Below, piece by piece: positions 58,659 through 64,000 of a stretch of 64,000 nt of DNA. The notes below the pieces were generated by a model. It was not told the DNA's origin, made no database searches, and worked only from the letters and a program-made list of their open reading frames with translations. Source of the stretch: an uncultured Anaerotruncus sp. GTDB lineage: Bacteria; Bacillota; Clostridia; Oscillospirales; Ruminococcaceae. A program made the translations under genes and the position numbers. The first letter of the stretch is position 1. Every line of letters starts with the position of its first letter. The stretch covers positions 1 through 64,000 of the forward strand of contig CAJFPF010000011.1 in assembly GCA_904398655.1 (NCBI GenBank), read 5' to 3'.

Positions 58659-59102
58659 TCAAGGGTTAGACTTTGCGTTTTCCCCCACAGTGACCCAATT
58701 GGTCATCCCGTGGCCTTCCTTCTCATTGGGGCGTTGCTGAAATCCCAACGTCTGATAAAACGGTTCCTTCCCCAGGGCCGCCCCGAGGATAAACATGATC
58801 CGGTCTCCGGGATCAGAGGCTTTTTGCACCTTGTCCATCAGTGTTCGGACCACCTTGGAGCCCAATCCCTGGCGTTGATAATCCGGAGAGACAATGATGT
58901 CGGCCAAATAGGCAGTAAACCCATAGTCAAAGAGCACCCGCCCCATAGCCACCGGCTTTTCCCCGTCTCGAAAAGCCACCAGGAAGGTGGAGTGCCTGAT
59001 ACCGTCCCGGGCCTGCCTGGGGGTCAATGTTTCCCATCCCACGCTAGCGCGCAATTGGTTATATTCCTCACCGGTGAGATATTCACTCAGCTGCAGTTCC
59101 AA
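58659..59102 (-). CDS. GNAT family N-acetyltransferase
   Basis: ADIIVSPDYQRQGLGSKVVRTLMDKVQ. Confidence 0.85.
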   Translation of the reverse strand: MELQLSEYLTGEEYNQLRASVGWETLTPRQARDGIRHSTFLVAFRDGEKPVAMGRVLFDYGFTAYLADIIVSPDYQRQGLGSKVVRTLMDKVQKASDPGDRIMFILGAALGKEPFYQTLGFQQRPNEKEGHGMTNWVTVGENAKSNP

Positions 59103-59129
59103 TCCAGAACCCTCCTCTACGAGATGATT

Positions 59130-59903
59130 TTACAACTGAAGCTCTGCCACAGAGTAGAGGGCCGCCTTTCCTGCCAGCTTCACTCGATCTCCGAACAGTT
59201 GGCAGTAGAGGGTGCCTCCCCGTTTGGAGGCCTGATAGGCTACGAGCTGATCCCTTTGCAGCCTTCCACACCAATAGGGGACGATATGGCAGTGACCGGA
59301 GCCACAGACCGGGTCCTCTACGACGCCGCACTTCGGGGCGAAGGTCCGGGAGACGCAGTCCACTTCTATCCCTGGGGAGGTCACATGGAGCAAAAGGCCG
59401 TCCAATGCCCGCACCTTCTCCAAATCGGGCGCCAACGATAGGACCTGTTGGGGGTTCTCCAACACACAGAGCAGATCCCGGCCCATATAGGCCTCCAGTG
59501 GTTCCACGCCGATGGCTTCCCGCATCTGTTGGGTGACCGGGACGCGGTCCAAGTGGTAGGCGGGAAAGTCCATTTCATATAGTTCCCCCCGCCGATTAAC
59601 GGTGAGTCGGCCACTGAGCGTCTCAAAGGAGACCGCTTGCCCTGTTGGATGGTAAAACTGGAGCAGCACATAGGCACAGGCTAAGGTGGCGTGGCCACAG
59701 AGGTCAATCTCGCCGCCGGGGGTGAACCAGCGCAATCGATATCCCTCCCCCTCGGGGACCGCGAAGGCGGTCTCCGAGAGGTTGTTTTCAAGGGTGATGT
59801 TTTGCATCAGGTCCTCCGGGAGCCACTGTTCCAAAATGCAGATGGCAGCGGGGTTCCCACGAAAAACCTGATCTGTAAAGGCATCCACCACATATTGCTT
59901 CAT
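59130..59903 (-). CDS. PhzF family isomerase
   Basis: VVDAFTDQVFRGNPAAICIL, LSETAFAV, RWFTPGGEIDLCGHATLACAYVL, EDPVCGSGHCHI. Confidence 0.9.
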   Translation of the reverse strand: MKQYVVDAFTDQVFRGNPAAICILEQWLPEDLMQNITLENNLSETAFAVPEGEGYRLRWFTPGGEIDLCGHATLACAYVLLQFYHPTGQAVSFETLSGRLTVNRRGELYEMDFPAYHLDRVPVTQQMREAIGVEPLEAYMGRDLLCVLENPQQVLSLAPDLEKVRALDGLLLHVTSPGIEVDCVSRTFAPKCGVVEDPVCGSGHCHIVPYWCGRLQRDQLVAYQASKRGGTLYCQLFGDRVKLAGKAALYSVAELQL

Positions 59904-59911
59904 GCGGATTT

Positions 59912-61219
59912 TCACTCCCACTCGATGGTGCCAGTGGGCTTCGGCGTCAGATCATAGCATACCCGGTTGATTCCCTTCACCTCGTTGGTGATCCGGCGGG
60001 TCACCTGATGCAGGACCGCCCAAGGAATCTCCTCAATCTCTGCCGTCATGGCGTCCACTGTGTTTACCGCCCGGATGATGGCCGGCCATTCCTCACTGCG
60101 GGCGTTATCCCGTACCCCTACGCTCTTCAGGTCGGGGACAATGGTGAAATACTGCCATACTTTTTTATCCAGCCCAGCGTTGTGGAACTCCTCCCGCAGG
60201 ATGGCATCACTCTCCCGCAGGGCCTCCAACCGATCCCGGGTGATAGCGCCCAGGCAGCGGACCCCCAGGCCGGGGCCGGGGAACGGCTGACGGTAGACCA
60301 TGTCCTCCGGCAGCCCCAAGGCTACGCCGCAGGCACGGACCTCATCTTTAAACAGCTGCCGCAGAGGCTCGACAAGCTGGAATTTCAGATCCTCCGGCAG
60401 TCCGCCCACATTGTGGTGGCTCTTCACAGCCTTGTTGGTCTTGGTTCCGCTCTCAATGATGTCAGGATAGATGGTTCCCTGGGCCAAGAAGTCGATCCCC
60501 TCCAGCTTGCGGGCCTCCTCCTCGAATACCCGGATGAACTCAGCGCCAATGATCTTGCGCTTTTGTTCCGGATTGGCCACTCCGGCCAGCTTGTCCAAAA
60601 AGCGGTCGGAGGCATCCACATAGATCAAATTGGCCCCCAGGTTGTCCCGGAATACCCGAACCACCTGTTCCGGTTCCCCTTTGCGCAGCAGACCGTGATT
60701 GACATGGACACAGGTGAGCTGGTTGCCAATTGCCTTCAGCAACAGAGCCGCCACCACGGAACTGTCCACCCCTCCGGAGAGGGCCAGCAGTACTTTTTTG
60801 TTCCCCACTTGGCGGCGGATCAGTTCGACCTGATCGCTGATGAAGTGCTCCATAGTCCAGTTGGGATCGGCCTTGCACTCCTCAAACAGGAACTGGCGCA
60901 GCAGCTCTTGGCACATCATTTCATTTTGGGGAAGCGCATTGATATGGCGGAGTTGGGGGAAACCCGGGACATCCACCGCCAATAGAGGAAGTCCACTGTC
61001 CAGCACCGCTTGGGAGGGGACCACTTCTTGGCCGTCCACTACCCGGTTGGGCCCGCCGGCCAAAAGAATCCCCCGCACGTTGGGGAGCGCGGCCAATTGT
61101 TCAGCAGTTAAATCATAGGGATGGATTTCACTATAGACGCCAAGGGAACGGATTTCCCGGGCAATTCGGGTACTCTCCTCACTGCCCAGATCCAAAACAA
61201 CGATCATATCCTGTGTCAT
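59912..61219 (-). CDS. guaA: GMP synthase with degenerate, internally deleted glutamine amidotransferase domain
   Basis: LALSGGVDSSVVAALLLKAIG, EQKRKIIGAEFI, SHHNVGGLPEDLKF, QPFPGPGLGVRCLG, PTGTIEWE C-terminus; N-terminal VLDLGSEESTRIAREIRSLGVYSEIHP. Confidence 0.9.
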   Translation of the reverse strand: MTQDMIVVLDLGSEESTRIAREIRSLGVYSEIHPYDLTAEQLAALPNVRGILLAGGPNRVVDGQEVVPSQAVLDSGLPLLAVDVPGFPQLRHINALPQNEMMCQELLRQFLFEECKADPNWTMEHFISDQVELIRRQVGNKKVLLALSGGVDSSVVAALLLKAIGNQLTCVHVNHGLLRKGEPEQVVRVFRDNLGANLIYVDASDRFLDKLAGVANPEQKRKIIGAEFIRVFEEEARKLEGIDFLAQGTIYPDIIESGTKTNKAVKSHHNVGGLPEDLKFQLVEPLRQLFKDEVRACGVALGLPEDMVYRQPFPGPGLGVRCLGAITRDRLEALRESDAILREEFHNAGLDKKVWQYFTIVPDLKSVGVRDNARSEEWPAIIRAVNTVDAMTAEIEEIPWAVLHQVTRRITNEVKGINRVCYDLTPKPTGTIEWE

Positions 61220-61424
61220 AGAGATGGCCTCCTGTTGCAAATTTAAAGACGGCGATGCGCGTTAACTCCATTATATCCCAGCTTTTGGGGATTTGCAACA
61301 GGAGTGCGGGCCAATCACAAAAAGGAGTTGACACCAGTTGTCCTCCGCCTTAAACTATAGGGAGTGCCATTTTAAGCGGGAATTTGATGGAGGGGCGGAA
61401 TTGCCCTTTCAGAGGGAGAACACA

Positions 61425-62159
61425 ATGAAGGAAAATCGGTATGACGACGAGATCTTTTTCCGAAAATATGGGGAAATGGCTCGCTCCCGGTACGGATTGG
61501 CAGGCGCGGGGGAGTGGCTGGAGCTAAAAAAACTTTTGCCAGACTTTACAGGGAAGCGGGTCCTGGATTTGGGCTGCGGCTATGGGTGGCACTGTAAATA
61601 CGCGGCAGATCATGGCGCCAGCGATGTGGTGGGGGTGGACCTTTCCCAAAGGATGCTTGGACGGGCAATGGAGCAAAATACAGCCCCCCAGATTCATTAT
61701 CACTGCGCTGCAATGGAGGACTTGACGTTTTCTGCGGGGCGCTTTGATGTGGTATTCAGCTCTCTGGCGTTCCACTATGTCCGGGATTTTTCCCCATTGG
61801 TGGAGCGAATCAGTGACTGGCTGCGGCCGGGCGGGGAGCTGGTATTTTCGGTAGAACACCCGGTATTCACCGCCTATGGCTCCCAGGACTGGTATTATGA
61901 TAGCCAGGGTAAAATCCTCCATTTCCCGGTGGACAACTACTACTATGAGGGGAAACGAGAGGCAATTTTTCTAGGGGAAAAGGTGGTCAAATACCACCGC
62001 ACACTGACCACCTATTTGGAGGCATTGCTGCGCAACGGGTTTTCGATTCATCATGTGATAGAGCCCCAGCCCCCGGCAGAGATGCTGGGACAACCGGGCA
62101 TGCTGGATGAGATGCGCCGCCCCATGATGCTGCTGGTCTCTGCGACAAAGGGGTGCTAA
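61425..62159 (+). CDS. Class I SAM-dependent methyltransferase
   Basis: GKRVLDLGCGYGWHCKYAADHGASDVVGVDLSQRML. Confidence 0.88.
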   Translation: MKENRYDDEIFFRKYGEMARSRYGLAGAGEWLELKKLLPDFTGKRVLDLGCGYGWHCKYAADHGASDVVGVDLSQRMLGRAMEQNTAPQIHYHCAAMEDLTFSAGRFDVVFSSLAFHYVRDFSPLVERISDWLRPGGELVFSVEHPVFTAYGSQDWYYDSQGKILHFPVDNYYYEGKREAIFLGEKVVKYHRTLTTYLEALLRNGFSIHHVIEPQPPAEMLGQPGMLDEMRRPMMLLVSATKGC

Positions 62160-62160
62160 A

Positions 62161-63480
62161 ATGGAACTTTTGACATTGGGTCTCTTCTGTGGGGCACTGC
62201 TTGGCTGCATCCTGCTCCATTGGTCGATCCTCTATGCTTTGGTGTTCGGATTGGCACTCTTTTGGATCTATGGACGGAAAAAGGGGTTCCATTGGGGGCA
62301 GCTGGCCCACATGAGTTTGACCGGAATTAAGACTGCCAAGAATATTTTGGTGGTGTTCCTGCTCATTGGGATGCTCACAGCCCTGTGGCGGGCGTGCGGG
62401 ACGGTGCCTCTCATCATTTGTGAATCGGTGGGCCTGATCGGTCCCCATACCATGCTGCTGATGGCATTCCTCCTGAACTGCGGGATTTCGGTGCTCACAG
62501 GCACTGCCTTTGGAACGGCGGCCACCATGGGAGTCATCTGCATGACCATGGCGGTGACCCTTCAAGTGAATCCAATTTTGGCAGGAGGCGCAGTGTTGTC
62601 CGGGGTATTCTTCGGCGACCGGCTTTCCCCCGTCTCCACCAGCGCCCTGCTGGTGGGGGAGCTCACGGGGACTAGCGTATTTGACAACATCCGCCGGATG
62701 CTACCTACAACGGTAGCTCCATTCCTGCTTTCCTGCGCCATCTACGGAGTTTTGGGGTTCCTGTCCCATGGGGGAGGGGAACCGCCTGACCTGTGGCTCC
62801 TATTTTCGAAGGAATTTTCCTTCCATTGGAGTATGCTGCTGCCCGCCCTGGCCATTCTTGCTCTCTCCATCCTAAAAGTACAGGTAAAGATGGCGATGGC
62901 GGTGAGTATAGGGGCGGGAATTTTGGTCTGCCTTTTTGTGCGTCAGCTAGAATTGTGGGAAATCCTAAGGTTGTTGGTGATCGGTTACCAGGCCATCGAC
63001 CCGGAAGTGGCGTCCATGCTGAACGGGGGAGGGGTGGTCTCCATGCTGCAGGTGGCGGTGATTGTGTGCCTCTCCTCCGCCTATGCGGGAATCTTCCAGG
63101 AAACGGGACTGCTGAATCAAGTGAAGGCTTGGATTGCCCATTTGAGCCGCAGGATTGGACCTTATGGGGGAATTTTGGTGACCTCTATTTTTGGGGGAAT
63201 GGTCTCCTGTAACCAGACCTTAAATATCATGCTGACCTATCAGCTGTGTGATGACCTGGGGGAGGAACCGGCGGCTCTGGCCATCGATCTGGAGGATACA
63301 GCGGTGGTGGTCTCCCCTCTGATCCCCTGGTCGATTGCCTGTACAGCGCCTATGGCCTCCATAGGAGCGCCGGTGGCGGGAGCGGTGGCCGCCTGCTTTT
63401 TGTACCTGCTGCCCATCTGCCGTCTGGTTGGAAAACTCTGCTTGCAGAGAGGGAAGAGGGGAGTAACCCATCCCATATAA
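62161..63480 (+). CDS. Na+/H+ antiporter NhaC family protein
   Basis: Polytopic membrane protein; GTAFGTAATMGVICMTMA, FFGDRLSPVSTSALLVGELTGT. Confidence 0.85.
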   Translation: MELLTLGLFCGALLGCILLHWSILYALVFGLALFWIYGRKKGFHWGQLAHMSLTGIKTAKNILVVFLLIGMLTALWRACGTVPLIICESVGLIGPHTMLLMAFLLNCGISVLTGTAFGTAATMGVICMTMAVTLQVNPILAGGAVLSGVFFGDRLSPVSTSALLVGELTGTSVFDNIRRMLPTTVAPFLLSCAIYGVLGFLSHGGGEPPDLWLLFSKEFSFHWSMLLPALAILALSILKVQVKMAMAVSIGAGILVCLFVRQLELWEILRLLVIGYQAIDPEVASMLNGGGVVSMLQVAVIVCLSSAYAGIFQETGLLNQVKAWIAHLSRRIGPYGGILVTSIFGGMVSCNQTLNIMLTYQLCDDLGEEPAALAIDLEDTAVVVSPLIPWSIACTAPMASIGAPVAGAVAACFLYLLPICRLVGKLCLQRGKRGVTHPI

Positions 63481-63522
63481 AAAATATCGGACGCTTCCTA
63501 TAGGAAACGTCCGATATTTTTT
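63481..63522. terminator. Bidirectional intrinsic terminator
   Basis: AAAATATCGGACGcTTCC-tata-GGAAaCGTCCGATATTTT. Confidence 0.8.
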
Positions 63523-64000
63523 ATAGATAGAGAGCCATTGCGAGGTTTTGGCCCTGTACGGACCCGCAAACTAGGCTTTATCACTGATCCTTCTCCTGTA
63601 TACTGGTAAAAAGCGTCAAAAATATAACCCGGATCCAAATCCTTATCATCCAAATGTTTTCCAAAATACCTGCAGAAAACTCTGGGTGATTCCTGCGAGA
63701 AAATATCAATCCATGTGTCCTCGGCGGCAATTATATAATGGAAAAAATCGGTTTCTCCTTCAAAAAAGCCCTGTTGCATACACCAATTATAGTAATTGGA
63801 ATACTTGCATCGATAGAAGTGAAAAATAGGCCCCGACAAGTTGGCGGCGGCAGACCGATTCTGCAGGTCAAAAAGTTTATTTTCCTGATGTACAGTCATG
63901 GCAAACATTCGCATACTTTTAATGGTACAGGGAAAGACTACTTTCAGCGTGAAAGAGCGTGGATTAAAATTGTCCCCATCATTATATTTAAAAACAATAC
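63498..64000 (-). CDS. Hypothetical protein, 5' end beyond the right window edge
   Basis: Frame of ORF 63498..63914 stays open through the last base (IVFKYNDGDNFNPRSFTLKVVFPCTIKSMRMF...), so the true start is probably outside the window. Confidence 0.6.
   Translation of the reverse strand, partial: IVFKYNDGDNFNPRSFTLKVVFPCTIKSMRMFAMTVHQENKLFDLQNRSAAANLSGPIFHFYRCKYSNYYNWCMQQGFFEGETDFFHYIIAAEDTWIDIFSQESPRVFCRYFGKHLDDKDLDPGYIFDAFYQYTGEGSVIKPSLRVRTGPKPRNGSLSIKNIGRFL

Noticed and set aside
1-64000. CRISPR arrays, prophage, transposons, tRNA or rRNA genes
   Set aside because: No regularly spaced repeats, integrase/transposase motifs or RNA gene signatures were noticed by reading; tRNAscan and Rfam searches were not possible

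Overview
The window looks like a contiguous, gene-dense chromosomal segment of a spore-forming, anaerobic, moderately high-GC Firmicute (Oscillospiraceae-like gut Clostridia is inferred from gene content; no marker search was run). I saw no rRNA, tRNA, CRISPR array, transposase or phage genes. Two regions stand out. (1) A minus-strand run at about 13.9-1.4 kb: rex - malate dehydrogenase-like - fumC - hdrB - hdrC - hdrA - mvhD/flxD - flxC - flxB - flxA - frdB-like - frdA-like - SemiSWEET-like - 2Fe-2S ferredoxin. It reads as a complete oxaloacetate-to-succinate branch joined to a soluble Hdr-Flx electron-transfer (possibly flavin-bifurcating) complex. (2) A plus-strand cluster of 13 genes at 30.2-43.8 kb: two FAD oxidoreductases, DUF1667, TRAP DctPQM, a divergent fused Fe-S serine-dehydratase-like enzyme, aconitase X large and small subunits, RidA, an orphan EutH, a TIM-barrel protein and an FGGY kinase, facing a convergent DeoR regulator. 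It resembles a catabolic pathway with no assigned substrate. Other points of interest are a GMP synthase whose glutaminase domain has lost its core and catalytic Cys, a racemase lacking one of its two usual catalytic Cys, a pyruvate-kinase-like protein without a C-terminal domain, an opp operon carrying a corrinoid-methyltransferase (MtaA/UroD) homologue, and several structured non-coding segments.
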